A stretch of DNA of 64,000 nt from Pseudomonadota bacterium (GTDB lineage: Bacteria; Pseudomonadota; Gammaproteobacteria; Steroidobacterales; Steroidobacteraceae), in contig JADIYJ010000008.1 in assembly GCA_016705325.1 (NCBI GenBank), forward strand, positions 1 to 64,000, read 5' to 3'. The position numbers and the translations under genes are program-made. Numbering within the stretch: position 1 is the first letter of the stretch; every line of letters begins with the position of its first letter. The notes under the pieces were generated by a model, which saw nothing but the letters and a program-made list of their open reading frames with translations, searched no databases and was not told where the DNA came from. Positions 8,449 through 18,462 of the stretch are shown piece after piece.

Positions 8449-10608
8449 CTAAGCGGCGCTGATGATCGCGCCGTCGTCGCCGTTGACGGCGTGCAGCGGA
8501 CGCGATGCGCGAATCAACTGATCCGCCGGGACGGGCGGGCTGAAATAGTAGCCCTGTGCGTAGCGGCAACCCAGCGACTGGAGGACAGCGAGCTGGGCCG
8601 CATCCTCGACGCCTTCGGCTACGCTCGCCATGCGGAGGTTTTCGACGAGCATTAGCGTGGCGTGGATGACTGCCATCACGTCCGTGTTGCGCGTCAGCCC
8701 CTTCACGAACGATCGATCGATCTTCACCGTGTCGAACGGGTAGTCACGCAGACACGCGAGTGACGACGTGCCGGTGCCGAAGTCGTCCATCGAGAGCCGT
8801 ACACCCATGGCGCGCAGCTGCTGCATGAGGGCGTTGCAGGCGGACGGGTCGCGCATGACCTCGCGCTCGGTCACCTCCAGTTGCAGGCAGTGAGCCGGTA
8901 CGCCCGTGCGTTTCAGGACGGTGTTGATGCGCGACAGCAGTCGCCCGCCGAGCGCCAGCTCGGCGCGGGAGACGTTGATGCTGATGGCCGTCGGGGCCTC
9001 GTCCGGCCACTCGCGCCGCCATGCCGCGAGCTGCGTGCAGGCCTCGAGCAGGACCCATTCGCCGATCTGCACGATCAGGCCGGACTCCTCGGCGATCGGG
9101 ATGAACTCGGCCGGTGGGATGTCACCGAACTCGGGGTGCACCCAGCGCAGCAGCACCTCGGCCGAGACCATGTGCCCGGTCTCGACCGCCACGATCGGCT
9201 GGTACGCAAGCGACATTTCCCCCTTGCCGATTGCCTTGCGCAGCCCGCGTTCGATGCCGACGCGGCGGGTGAGCCGCTTGTGCATCGCCTCGTCGAAGAC
9301 CACATGGCAGGCGCGTCCGGCGCGCTTGGCCTCGTACATGGCGACGTCGGCGTTGCGGATCACGGCCTCGGCGCTGTCGCGGTCGTCATGGCCGACGACG
9401 ATGCCGATACTTGCCGACGAGTGCACGTCGCCGCCGTTCAGGGCGTAAGCGGGTTCCAGCGTCTGCAGCAGCCGCGCGGCGACGCGCTCGCTATCGGCGT
9501 CGGTCCGCAGGTCGTTGATCAGCACGACGAACTCGTCGCCGCCGAAGCGCGCCACGACGTTGCCGGACGCGTCTTCGCCGAACGCGTCGGTCACGCGCAG
9601 TGCGCCGCGCATCCGTACCGCGATCTGCTGCAGCAATTCGTCGCCCGCGTCATGGCCAAGCGTGTCGTTGATCAGTTTGAAATGGTCGAAATCGAGGAAC
9701 AGGACCCCGAAGCGCTGCTGGGTGCCGGCGCTGGTGCGAGCGATTGCCGCGTGCAGCTGTTCCATGAACAGCGTGCGGTTGGCGAGTCCGGTCAGGCGAT
9801 CCTTGCGGGCCGCCAGCTGTGCATGCAGCGCGGCGCTGGCGATATCGCGTGCGTCGGCAAAGCCGCGGTACCGCAGCCGGTATACCGTCACCGTAAGCAG
9901 TACGATCATCAAGGCCGCCGGCAGCAGGCCAAGGAGCAAGTCCCGGCGGGCCGCCTCGAGGTGCGCGACGTAACCGCTGGCGTCGAGGTCCACGCCGACC
10001 ACGCCTTCCTGGCGTCCCCGCGCGTCGAGGATCGGCGCATAGCCGGTCATGAACGTGCCCCAGGCGTCGGTGTAGGGCTGGTGGGTGGCCGTCGGCCTGC
10101 CGGGCTGGCCGTTCCAGCCGAGCGCCTCGAGCTTGGCCGTCTGTGGGCTCACGCTCAAGTCTCCGACCGCGGAATGGTCTTCCACCCCGTCGCCGTCGTG
10201 GTCGCCTGGCTCTGCCGCGTCGAGGACGAACCGCACGGACGCGCCGTCCAGGATCAGCGTGTACATGTAGCGGATCGCGGGGATGGCGGTCCGCATGCGT
10301 TGCAACGGTTCGACCGCCGCGCGGTATTCGGGGCCGTTGTCCTGCTCCGGCCGGCGGATGGCGGCGTGTGCCACCGGGTCCACCTGTACTGCCGCTGCCG
10401 TTGCCAGCTGCACCAGGTACTCGCGATAGTTCTCACGCACCGTGGTCGTCGCGGAATGCCACAAGCCGATGATGGCGGCTCCGACGGCGACCGAGACTGC
10501 CAGTCCGACCGCTAGCGCCTCCAGCAGCGCGCGCCGGCGGTCACGCCGGACGTTGTCGACAGGCGCAGCCGACGACAGGCCGGTGAAGTCGGAGGTTCTC
10601 CTGAGCAT
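8449..10608 (-). CDS. Membrane-bound GGDEF/EVL cyclic di-GMP protein
   Basis: A 719-residue protein. Transmembrane helices lie at about 30-50 and 245-265 and bracket a periplasmic sensor of about 200 residues. The GGDEF domain (about 285-450) has an intact RFGGDEF. The EAL-type domain (about 465-705) reads EVLLRW where the signature is usually EAL. Other phosphodiesterase residues (MDDFGTG, DTVKIDRSFV, AEGVED) are present, so activity of the EVL variant is plausible but unproven. The start at 10608 is preceded by AAGGAG at 12 bases; a TTG two codons upstream would have better spacing. It is divergent from the HDOD gene. Confidence 0.88.
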   Translation of the reverse strand: MLRRTSDFTGLSSAAPVDNVRRDRRRALLEALAVGLAVSVAVGAAIIGLWHSATTTVRENYREYLVQLATAAAVQVDPVAHAAIRRPEQDNGPEYRAAVEPLQRMRTAIPAIRYMYTLILDGASVRFVLDAAEPGDHDGDGVEDHSAVGDLSVSPQTAKLEALGWNGQPGRPTATHQPYTDAWGTFMTGYAPILDARGRQEGVVGVDLDASGYVAHLEAARRDLLLGLLPAALMIVLLTVTVYRLRYRGFADARDIASAALHAQLAARKDRLTGLANRTLFMEQLHAAIARTSAGTQQRFGVLFLDFDHFKLINDTLGHDAGDELLQQIAVRMRGALRVTDAFGEDASGNVVARFGGDEFVVLINDLRTDADSERVAARLLQTLEPAYALNGGDVHSSASIGIVVGHDDRDSAEAVIRNADVAMYEAKRAGRACHVVFDEAMHKRLTRRVGIERGLRKAIGKGEMSLAYQPIVAVETGHMVSAEVLLRWVHPEFGDIPPAEFIPIAEESGLIVQIGEWVLLEACTQLAAWRREWPDEAPTAISINVSRAELALGGRLLSRINTVLKRTGVPAHCLQLEVTEREVMRDPSACNALMQQLRAMGVRLSMDDFGTGTSSLACLRDYPFDTVKIDRSFVKGLTRNTDVMAVIHATLMLVENLRMASVAEGVEDAAQLAVLQSLGCRYAQGYYFSPPVPADQLIRASRPLHAVNGDDGAIISAA

Positions 10609-10743
10609 CGGCAATGGGTACTCCTTGGTTTGAAGTTCGTCGGCGCGGCGGGCCGAAACCTGAGGAAAAGCGCTGAACGGGACGGTATGCTGTGACTGCG
10701 TTAACACTTGTCGGTCGACCGGGCGGTTCCCGGAGAGGATCCG

Positions 10744-11619
10744 ATGTCCGCCAGCGCTGTCACTTCCGTGATGAATGCCCAGATCCTCCAGGCCGCCACC
10801 GAGATCGGCGTGCTGGGTACCGTGATCCCGCTCATCATGGGCCGGCTGTGCGACCCGGAGTCGACGGCCCATGAGGTAGCGCAGGTCATCGGGCGGGATC
10901 CGGGTCTGGCGGCACGGGTCCTGCGCGTGGCCAATTCCGCCTATTACGGCGCCTCGGGCTCGGTGGCGACACTCGAGCGCGCCTTCGTGCTGCTGGGCGT
11001 CGATGCGGTGCGCGGCATCGCGACCGCGGCGTGCCTCGACCGTGCCACGGTGCGCGCCTTCCGCTCGTCGCCAATCGAGCTCGAGTCGATGCTGCGCCAC
11101 GCGGTGTCGGTGGCGTGCGCGGCCGAGTCGCTGGCCCGCGCGTCGCACCGATCGCTGGCCTCTGAGGCGTTCATCGCCGGACTGCTGCACGATTTCGGGG
11201 TCATGCTGCAATTGCAGGTCGACCGGACCCGGCTGCTCGCGGTCATTGCTGCCCTGGACGCCGAACCCGGGCGAAATCCGCGCGAGGTCGAACGGTCTTG
11301 CGGTTGTATTGGCCACGAGCACTGCGCCGCCGTCGTGTTCCGCGTCTGGAACCTGCCGGAGACACTGGTCGCGGCGGTGGGCAACCACCACGCGCCCGCT
11401 GCGGCGCCGCCAGGTTCGCGGCGCCTGGCGGCGCTCGTGCACCTGGCCGACACGATCAGCCTCGAGACCGGGCACGGATACGCGCTCGAACCGCAGGTCT
11501 GGCCGCTGCAGGAGGGCACGCTCGAGTTGCTGGGCATTCAGGAAACCTTGCTGTCGCAAGTGGTCGAAGCCTTGCCGGAGCGGGTGCGCGAGTTGCAGCA
11601 GGTACTGATCGAATCCTGA
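10744..11619 (+). CDS. HDOD-domain signalling protein
   Basis: A 291-residue protein with an HDOD domain over residues about 20-215: VIGRDPGLAARVLRVANSAY, then AFVLLGVDAVRGIA and AGLLHDFGVMLQLQ. HDOD proteins are HD-fold relatives that usually lack phosphohydrolase activity and act in signalling or cell-cycle control. The start is ATG at 10744, with GGAGAGG just upstream. The divergent GGDEF/EVL gene suggests a common cyclic di-GMP theme. A lipoprotein gene begins three bases after its stop. Confidence 0.85.
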   Translation: MSASAVTSVMNAQILQAATEIGVLGTVIPLIMGRLCDPESTAHEVAQVIGRDPGLAARVLRVANSAYYGASGSVATLERAFVLLGVDAVRGIATAACLDRATVRAFRSSPIELESMLRHAVSVACAAESLARASHRSLASEAFIAGLLHDFGVMLQLQVDRTRLLAVIAALDAEPGRNPREVERSCGCIGHEHCAAVVFRVWNLPETLVAAVGNHHAPAAAPPGSRRLAALVHLADTISLETGHGYALEPQVWPLQEGTLELLGIQETLLSQVVEALPERVRELQQVLIES

Positions 11620-11622
11620 GCT

Positions 11623-13078
11623 ATGGATGCGCTCGTCATACGCAGGGCAGCGCAGGCTCTCCTTGTCCTTGCTGCACTGATCTGCACAACGGCATGTGAG
11701 ACGACGGGAGGCGTCGCCGATGAAGGCGAGCCCGTTCTCATCGAGGCGGAAGCTGGCGCTCAGGGCGCGTCCGCAGCCCCGATTGTGAAAGAGGGGGGAA
11801 GGGGAGGTTCCGCTGGTCGTTGCCGAGTCAGAGCATCCGGAAGATGTCTCTCCCGGCAGAGAGCTCGAAGAGGTGATCGTTGAAGCTCAGCGCGAACGTC
11901 ACGAGGTGATCCTTGATCTCGTGTCCGAAGCGAAGTCCGTTCTTCGTGATGTCGAACTCGACTATGTGTTCACGGGCAAGGGAAGGAGAGAAGCGCTGCG
12001 CGGACGTCCTGTCGTTTTTGCGCTCTGGAGCGAGGCGAAGCAGCAATGGTCCATCGTGCACATCGAGATCCCCCGCCCTCCGGTCAAATGGAAACCCGGC
12101 AGGAAGGCCTTTCCCTTCATCGTGCGTACACCAGGAGTCGAGGCGCGGCACGTCAAGGGCACAGGTGCTGAACGGCTGATGTTCGCTTTCTCCAGGGACG
12201 GCGAGCCACTGAAGGTGTACGGGAGGAAATTCCCCGTCTTCGACAGCGCCCTGGTTGCCAGGAAGAAGTGGAGGGCCGTCGTCGCGACCGTGAAGCCGAT
12301 CGTCTACCTTCCGTCCAACGAAGACACCCTGGATCCGCTTTTCGTCAGTGACGGGAAGGAATTCCTTCTCAGCACGGCGCGCAGGGCGATCGAAGACTTG
12401 CGTCTCACGCAGGCGCCTGCAGTGGCATTTCCGGGGCAGCTGCTCGCAGATGTCGTGCCCGCTGAAGTCCTCACCACCCTGGCGGTGATCGAACAGACGG
12501 ATGACGCCGACTTTGTGAAAAAGAAAGCCGGTGCGTTCGATGAGGTGCTGAGCCATTACGGCCTGAAACGGGACGAGGCGTATCGGTACAGTGTCTCGAG
12601 TGCAGCCGCCCTCGGCCCCATGCAGTTCACGAACAGGAGGGGAAATGGCACCTATGCGCTGGTGGTCAGGCGATGCCCGGAGGCAAGGATTGACCCGAAC
12701 TTCGAGCGCGGCGCGACGGATCTCCTGAACGCCATGAAGGCGGCGATCTGCCTGTTTGACATCGAGCTGTCGCAAATGCGCTCGGATATACGCCTGGCGT
12801 ATCGTGACAACAAGGAGGTGCTTGGCATATTTCCGGTCGCCGCCTACAACGGTGGACCCAGGAATGTCTCGAAGCTCTACGGCGTCATGAAACGGATGGG
12901 GGTGAATCTTGAAGACCTGCGTCCCCCCGGAGAGCAGCTTCAGGGGATGCAAGTGAACTGCCCGTGCCTATGGAAGGAGGACGCGACCGGCGTTCGTCCC
13001 GTCGCGATTCCCAAGTACAACAATGAGAATCGCTGGTACATCGAAAAGTACCAGAGCATCCTCAGCGTGTTCGAGTGA
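11623..13078 (+). pseudogene. Lipoprotein with lytic-transglycosylase fold, split by a one-base frameshift
   Basis: The first 57 codons encode a lipoprotein signal peptide with a lipobox ending at LICTTAC. The frame is lost at a run of six G (11793-11798). Removing one G joins it smoothly to the frame ending at 13078, reading IVKEGEGEVPLVVAESEH and onward into 400 residues. The C-terminal part carries a lysozyme-like SLT/transglycosylase signature: AALGPMQFTNRRGNGTY and, later, VAAYNGGPRNVSKLYG. The intact product would be an outer-membrane lipoprotein acting on peptidoglycan. The frameshift may be a sequencing error, a recent mutation or slippage. ATG-like starts after it would give a product without a signal peptide. 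Confidence 0.7.
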
Positions 13079-13204
13079 GAGGACGAGCCGGAGACTGTCT
13101 GGTGGCGGCGCGGCCGCCGACCTGCCCCGCCGGTCCCGCTCGATGATCACGCTGCCCTGAGGTCGACCCTCGCTCCGCGGGAGCCATCTGGTACCAAGGA
13201 ACTC

Positions 13205-14630
13205 ATGACGAAAGCACTGGCTTTTATTGCGTCGCTGCTCGCGTTGCCTGCCGTCGTGCTTGCCGACGCTGTCGACGATTTCGTGCAGAGCCAGATGCAG
13301 CGTCACCAGGTGCCCGGGGTCTCCCTCGCCATCTGTCGCGACGGGCAAGTCGTGCGCGCGACGGGCTATGGCCTCGCCAACGTCGAACTCGGCGTGGCCA
13401 CGAAACCCGAGACCGTCTTCCAGACGGGGTCCGTCGGCAAGCAGTTCACTGCGATGGCGGTGATGATGCTCGTCGACGAAGGCAAACTCGGACTCGACGA
13501 TCCCATCAGCAGGTTCTTTCCCGGCGCTCCGGTGGCGTGGAAGGGCATCACCGTGCGGCACCTGCTGACCCACACGTCCGGGATCAAGGACTGGGAAGGC
13601 GGGGCCGACATCGACTACCGCAAGGACTACACAGAGGACGAACTCCTCCAGGTGGCGATGAAACTGCCCCCGGACTTCGCGCCTGGTACGCATGGAGCTA
13701 CAGCAACACGGGTTACGTGCTGCTGGGCATTCTCGTGCGCAAGGTCAGCGGCCAGTTCTACGGGGATTTCCTGGCAGAGCGCGTGTTCACACCTCTCGGC
13801 ATGACGTCGACTCGCGTCATCAGCGAGTCGGACATCGTCAAGAACCGCGCGGCCGGGTACGTCCTCGAGAACGGCAAGCTGCAGAACCAGGGGTGGGTCT
13901 CCTCGTCGCTCAACACCACGGCCGACGGCTCGCTCTACACCACGGTGCTCGACCTGGCGAAGTGGGACGCCGCCCTGCTGGCGCGACGCTTCCTCAAGCC
14001 AGAGAGCTACCGGGCGATGTGGTCACCCGTGCGGCTGCGCGACGGCACGACCTATCCCTACGGCTTCGCGTGGGGCCTCGACGTGCAGCGGGGCGAGCCG
14101 GTGATCCAGCACACCGGTTCCTGGCAGGGGTTCAAGACGGCCATCGTTCGTTACCCAGGGCCGAAGCTCACGGTGATCGTGCTGGCCAACCTCGATCAGG
14201 CGAACCCACACTTCCTCGCCACCACGGTGGCGGGTCTCGTGGAGCCCGCGCTGGCCGGGCCGGACGTACGTGCTGCCGTTGTCGATCCCGATCCGCTGCG
14301 CACGACGCGCTTGCGCGAGGTGCTGCAGGCGTGGGCGAAGGGCGAACCTTCACCTGGCATGGCGCAGGGACTCCGAAGCACACGAACGCGGACTCAGCTC
14401 GCGACAAGGTGCCTCGCGAGGACCTGCAGCAGCAACTCGCGACGGCGAAGGAATTCACTTTCCTGGCGGAAGACGACGTAAAGAGCCTCGACATCGAGCG
14501 CGGAGGAGAGGCGATCAGTCGTGTGGTCTTCTATGCGATGTCCGGCGAGCGCGATCGTCTCTTTCGCTTCTTTCTCAACGACCAGGGCGAGGTCGCCGGA
14601 TTCTCGGCCGAGCGGGTCGACGCCGGCTAG
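13205..14630 (+). pseudogene. Exported serine hydrolase (class C beta-lactamase family) with two frameshifts
   Basis: Three consecutive frames give one protein. The first, 13205 to about 13689, has a signal peptide and the SVGK nucleophile motif. The second, about 13689-14390, has YSNTGY (Y-x-N motif) and QHTGSW (H-x-G motif). The third, to 14630, has the family's C-terminal FTFLAEDDV and VVFYAMSGERDRLFRF segment. At 13689 one base appears missing between PGT and AWSYSN; the second break is in 14345-14400. An intact product would be a periplasmic beta-lactamase, esterase or D-aminopeptidase relative. All catalytic motifs survive, so sequencing error is possible. Confidence 0.75.
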
Positions 14631-14653
14631 TGCCGGGATTGGGTACGGCTGGC

Positions 14654-15667
14654 TCACCTCGCCCGGCCGGGCGGGAGGGTTGAGGGCGTCGCACCGGCAG
14701 CACTGCTTCTGATCGTGCTCTTGCGAAAGCGTCGTGTGAAGTCGCTGCGGAAATCTGCGGCCTGCGCTTCGATCCACGTCCGGAACGCGATCACGGCCGG
14801 CAGGTCCATTCGCGATTCCGGAATCAGCAGATAGTAGGCGATGTCCATCTCGATCACCGGCTGCATCGCGATGCGAAGCCGCTTCGCCGCGAGATCATCA
14901 ACGGCATAGACAAGTCGTCCGAGCGCCACGCCGCCACCAGCCGCCGCCGCCTGCAATGCAAGGTGCCCGTCGTCGAACTGAGTTCCCCGGTGCGTCTCCA
15001 CGAGCGGGGCGCCTGCGACCCTGAACCACTCCTGCCACGCCCTCGGGCGACCGGCGCGCCGCATCGAGTTGTCGTGCAGCATCGGAACGCGGGTAATGTC
15101 GGCTGGCTTGCGCAGGACATTCTGTCGCAGGAATGCCGGGCTCGCGACTGGCGCGAGCCACTCGTGAAAGAGTTCGACCGCGACCACACCGGCGAAGCCG
15201 CCGCGGCCGATGCGCACGGCAACGTCGATATCCTCCTGGTCGAAGTCAACAGGCGACGGGCTGGCGGCGATCCGCAAATGGATTCGCGGGTGCCTTTTCT
15301 GGAAGTGCGGGAGCCTGGCGACCAGCCAGCGCGTGGCAAAGGCAGGGGTGACGCTGATCGAAAGTGCGCCGCTCTTGCCGCTCCGGCCGCTCCGGCCGCT
15401 CGGGCGCAGCGATTCAACGCTCTGGCTGATGCGGTGGAACGCCTCGTGCAGGGTTTCTGCGGCCGCCGTCGCCTGGTCCGTCAAGGCAAGCCGGCGAGTC
15501 GTCCGCCGGAACAGCGTGACGCCGAGATACTCCTCGAGACCGCGGATCTGATGGCTGACCGCAGCCGGCGTGACATTCAGCTCGCGCGCAGCCTTGGTGA
15601 AGCTGCCAAGTCGTGCGGCCGCCTCGAACGTCCGGAGGGAATTCAGCGGCGGCAGTGATCGGGGCAT
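14654..15667 (-). CDS. LysR-family regulator, GcvA/AmpR-like
   Basis: A 337-residue regulator. The N-terminal winged helix-turn-helix reads LPPLNSLRTFEAAARLGSFT, then KAARELNVTPAAVSHQIRGL and EEYLGVTLFRR, the pattern of the GcvA/AmpR branch. The effector domain spans about 95-300. The C-terminal 25 residues are Arg/Ser/Pro-rich and extend past the usual end. It converges with the serine hydrolase gene, so a divergent AmpR/AmpC arrangement is absent. An inverted repeat directly upstream of its start may be an autoregulatory site. The target is unknown. Confidence 0.85.
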   Translation of the reverse strand: MPRSLPPLNSLRTFEAAARLGSFTKAARELNVTPAAVSHQIRGLEEYLGVTLFRRTTRRLALTDQATAAAETLHEAFHRISQSVESLRPSGRSGRSGKSGALSISVTPAFATRWLVARLPHFQKRHPRIHLRIAASPSPVDFDQEDIDVAVRIGRGGFAGVVAVELFHEWLAPVASPAFLRQNVLRKPADITRVPMLHDNSMRRAGRPRAWQEWFRVAGAPLVETHRGTQFDDGHLALQAAAAGGGVALGRLVYAVDDLAAKRLRIAMQPVIEMDIAYYLLIPESRMDLPAVIAFRTWIEAQAADFRSDFTRRFRKSTIRSSAAGATPSTLPPGRAR

Positions 15668-15682
15668 TTATGAGATTACCTC
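15668..15682. promoter_or_regulatory. Inverted repeat abutting the LysR gene start
   Basis: ATGAG-ATTAC-CTCAT, five-base arms with a five-base spacer, touches the start codon of the LysR gene. A binding site here would block initiation, consistent with autorepression. The arms are short, so chance is possible. Confidence 0.3.
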
Positions 15683-15844
15683 ATTAATGGGATGACGATT
15701 TCTCGCTACAGGCCGGTGAGCGGCTTCCATAGACTACTCCTCCGAGACGGACGATCAGCGTGAGGCACCTGCCCGACGGTAGGTGAGGCTGCTTCGCGAT
15801 CGTCCGATCTCACCACCCCGGCGCCTGAGCGCTGAATTAGACGA

Positions 15845-16591
15845 ATGATGGAGCGGCGTATTCCCAGCCAGCGGTGGTGCCTTTTTCTTGACGTCGACGG
15901 CACGCTGCTCGAAATGGCGGCGACCCCGGATGCAGTGCAGGTAGAAGCGAACCTGCAGGACCTGCTCAACCGTCTTCGCACCGTCCTCGGCGGGGCGGTT
16001 GCGCTGATCAGCGGTCGCCCGATCGTAAGTCTGGATCGGTTGTTCGGTCCGCATCGGTGGGCGGCCGCGGGTGTGCATGGGCTCGAGCGCCGGGACTCGC
16101 AGGGGCGGTGGCACAGTCAGAACGGTTTTGACGTTGCCACCGTCGCACAGGCGCGAGACCGGCTGCGGCAACTCGCCGACCGCCTGCCTGGCACGATCCT
16201 GGAAGACAAAGGCCTGTCCGTGGCGCTGCATTTCCGCCAGGTTCCGCACCTGGAAAGCCAGGTCCGTGGCGAGATGCGCGCGATCCTTCGCGCGCTCGGT
16301 AGTCGGCTCGTGCTGCTCGAGGGCCGGATGGTCGTCGAGTTGCGGCTGGCAGGCGCGAACAAGGCAGATGCCATTCGCGAGTTCCTGGGCGAGGCGCCGT
16401 TCAAGGGACGACGGCCGATTTTCATCGGGGATGATCGGACCGATGAAAAAGCACTGGAAGAGGTCCAGCGTGTCGGCGGGCTGTCGATCGCGGTCGGTGA
16501 TCGCGTTCGCGCGATGCTGCGGGTGTCGAGTCCGCGGGACGTGCGCGTCTTTCTCGAGGAGTTGGCGGATGCCGGAGCGCCGCCGCTATGA
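15845..16591 (+). CDS. otsB: Trehalose-6-phosphate phosphatase
   Basis: A 248-residue HAD-superfamily phosphatase. The nucleophile motif DVDGTLLEMAATPD is at about residues 16-29, ISGRP at about 56-60, and the C-terminal motif IGDDRTDEKALE at about 200-211. It converts trehalose 6-phosphate to trehalose in the cytoplasm. The gene overlaps the following GH15 gene by four bases, and the sensor-linked synthase follows that, so the three form one trehalose/glucan operon. Length is normal for OtsB. Confidence 0.93.
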   Translation: MMERRIPSQRWCLFLDVDGTLLEMAATPDAVQVEANLQDLLNRLRTVLGGAVALISGRPIVSLDRLFGPHRWAAAGVHGLERRDSQGRWHSQNGFDVATVAQARDRLRQLADRLPGTILEDKGLSVALHFRQVPHLESQVRGEMRAILRALGSRLVLLEGRMVVELRLAGANKADAIREFLGEAPFKGRRPIFIGDDRTDEKALEEVQRVGGLSIAVGDRVRAMLRVSSPRDVRVFLEELADAGAPPL

Positions 16592-18387
16592 GTCCAGTTC
16601 GCCCGAATCTGGACCTGGCCGTGGTCGGCAACTGCGAGGTATCGGCACTGATCGACGATCTCGGCCGCATCGTCTGGATGTGCCTGCCGCGACCCGATGG
16701 CGATCCGGTCTTCTCGGCACTGCTGACGACGGAAGGTGGTGCGTCCGCGGCAGGCGTGTTCGCCATCGACCTGATCGATCTCGCCAGCACGGAGCAGCGC
16801 TACCGCCGCAATACGGCCGTGGTCGAGACGATCCTCCACGATGCCCACGGCGGGTCGTTGCTCATCCGCGATTTCTGTCCGCGCTATCGGGCACGGGGCC
16901 GTATGTTCCGCCCGATGATGCTGGTGCGGATCCTCGAGCCCATCGCGGGCAGGCCGGTGGTGCGGATTCGCCTGCGGCCAACCCGCAATTTTGGCGCCGA
17001 GGCCGTCTGTGGCCGCGCTGGCAGCCACCACATCGTCTTTCCGGTGAGCGAACTCGAGTACCGCGTCACGACCGACGCCTCGCTCAGCGCTATGGCAGAC
17101 CAGGATCCCATCGTGGTCGATCGGCCGATGACCTTCGTGCTCGGGCCCAACCAGACGATCGAGGAGACCCCGTCGGTACTGGCGCATTCGCTGCTGCTGG
17201 AAACAAGCAGCTACTGGCAGGACTGGGTGCGCACGCTGGCCATCCCTTTCGACTGGCAGGAGGAGGTCATCCGTGCGGCGATCACCCTCAAGCTCTGCAC
17301 CTTCGAAGATACCGGCGCAGTGCTGGCGGCGCTCACGACGTCGATCCCGGAGGGGCCTGGCAGTGGTCGCAACTGGGACTATCGCTACTGCTGGCTGCGG
17401 GACAGCTACTTCGTCATCCAGGCCCTGAACCGGCTCGGCGCCACACGCACGATGGAGGCGTACCTGCACTTCATCGACCACATCGTGGCCGGATCGGCTG
17501 TGCACGAATTGCAGCCGGTCTACAGCCTGACCGGAAGTCCGGACATGGCGGAACGCACCCTCGCTTCGCCGGCAGGCTATCGCGGCATGGGCCCGGTGCG
17601 AGTCGGCAATCAGGCAGCGCTGCAGACGCAGCATGACGTCTACGGAGCGATCATCCTCGCCACTGCACAACTGTTCTTCGACCACCGCCTGGCGCGAGGC
17701 GGTGACCGGGCATTGTTCGAGCAACTGGAACGGCTGGGCGAGCGTGCCGCGCTCGTCTACGACCGGCCGGACGCAGGACCGTGGGAGTTCCGCGGGCGCG
17801 AGCGAGTGCACACCTTCTCGGCGGTGATGTCCTGGGCGGGCTGCGATCGCCTGTCGCGCATTGCGCACCGGCTGCGCCTGCCCGACCGCGAGCAGCACTG
17901 GCGTGAAGTCGCGGGCGGCATGCGCGACCGGATTCTCGAGCGCGCGTGGAATGAGCGTCGTGGCGCATTCGTCGCCGCCTTCGACGATGATCACCTCGAT
18001 GCTTCAGTGCTGCTGCTGCCGGAACTCGGCCTGCTGCCGGCGACCGATCCGCGATTCCTCGCGACCCTGGACGTGATCGGCAGGGAACTGCGCGACGGCG
18101 ATCTCCTGTTCCGCTATCGGCACGAGGACGATTTCGGAACGCCGCAGACCGCGTTTGCGACCTGCGCCTTCTGGTACGTCAATGCGCTGGCGGCGGCCGG
18201 CTTTGTCGAAGAAGCGCGCGAGCATTTCACGCGCCTGCTGCGGTATCGCAACGGCGTTGGCCTGCTGTCCGAAGACATCGCATCGGCCACCGGCGAACTG
18301 TGGGGCAACTTTCCGCAGACCTACAGTCTCGTCGGCATCATCAGCAGCGCGCTGCGCTTGAGCCGCCCGTGGGAGACGACGCCTTGA
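16588..18387 (+). CDS. GH15 glycoside hydrolase (glucoamylase/trehalase-like)
   Basis: A 599-residue protein of the bacterial GH15 family. An N-terminal beta-sandwich covers about 1-220 and an (alpha/alpha)6 barrel about 240-595. Family motifs include SGRNWDYRYCWLRDS, then TFSAVMSWAGCDRL and the C-terminal SATGELWGNFPQTYS, with the likely catalytic base Glu in GELWG. There is no signal peptide, so it is cytoplasmic. GH15 enzymes cleave alpha-glucans or trehalose; the position between otsB and otsA suggests trehalose or maltodextrin turnover, but sequence alone does not decide. Confidence 0.88.
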   Translation: MSPVRPNLDLAVVGNCEVSALIDDLGRIVWMCLPRPDGDPVFSALLTTEGGASAAGVFAIDLIDLASTEQRYRRNTAVVETILHDAHGGSLLIRDFCPRYRARGRMFRPMMLVRILEPIAGRPVVRIRLRPTRNFGAEAVCGRAGSHHIVFPVSELEYRVTTDASLSAMADQDPIVVDRPMTFVLGPNQTIEETPSVLAHSLLLETSSYWQDWVRTLAIPFDWQEEVIRAAITLKLCTFEDTGAVLAALTTSIPEGPGSGRNWDYRYCWLRDSYFVIQALNRLGATRTMEAYLHFIDHIVAGSAVHELQPVYSLTGSPDMAERTLASPAGYRGMGPVRVGNQAALQTQHDVYGAIILATAQLFFDHRLARGGDRALFEQLERLGERAALVYDRPDAGPWEFRGRERVHTFSAVMSWAGCDRLSRIAHRLRLPDREQHWREVAGGMRDRILERAWNERRGAFVAAFDDDHLDASVLLLPELGLLPATDPRFLATLDVIGRELRDGDLLFRYRHEDDFGTPQTAFATCAFWYVNALAAAGFVEEAREHFTRLLRYRNGVGLLSEDIASATGELWGNFPQTYSLVGIISSALRLSRPWETTP

Positions 18388-18462
18388 CGGCTGGCGGAAC
18401 CACGGGGCGAACTCGATCAAGGATGTCCGAGCGGCCGCATTCCACGTCGCGGTGACCGAGTC

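Noticed and set aside
6092..8569. 825-codon minus-strand frame
   Set aside because: It is antisense to the complete oligopeptidase B gene; its Arg/Val/His-rich sequence is typical of a GC-rich shadow frame.
10609..11559. Upstream extension of the minus-strand GGDEF/EVL frame to a 1036-residue protein
   Set aside because: The extension is antisense to the HDOD gene, has no domain, and a ribosome-binding site with a good start exists near 10608.
14660..14673. 14-base palindrome CGCCCGGCCGGGCG as an operator or terminator
   Set aside because: It lies inside the 3' coding end of the LysR gene, and such GC palindromes are frequent at this base composition.
16117..17994. 625-codon minus-strand frame
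   Set aside because: Antisense to otsB and GH15; no motif and biased composition.
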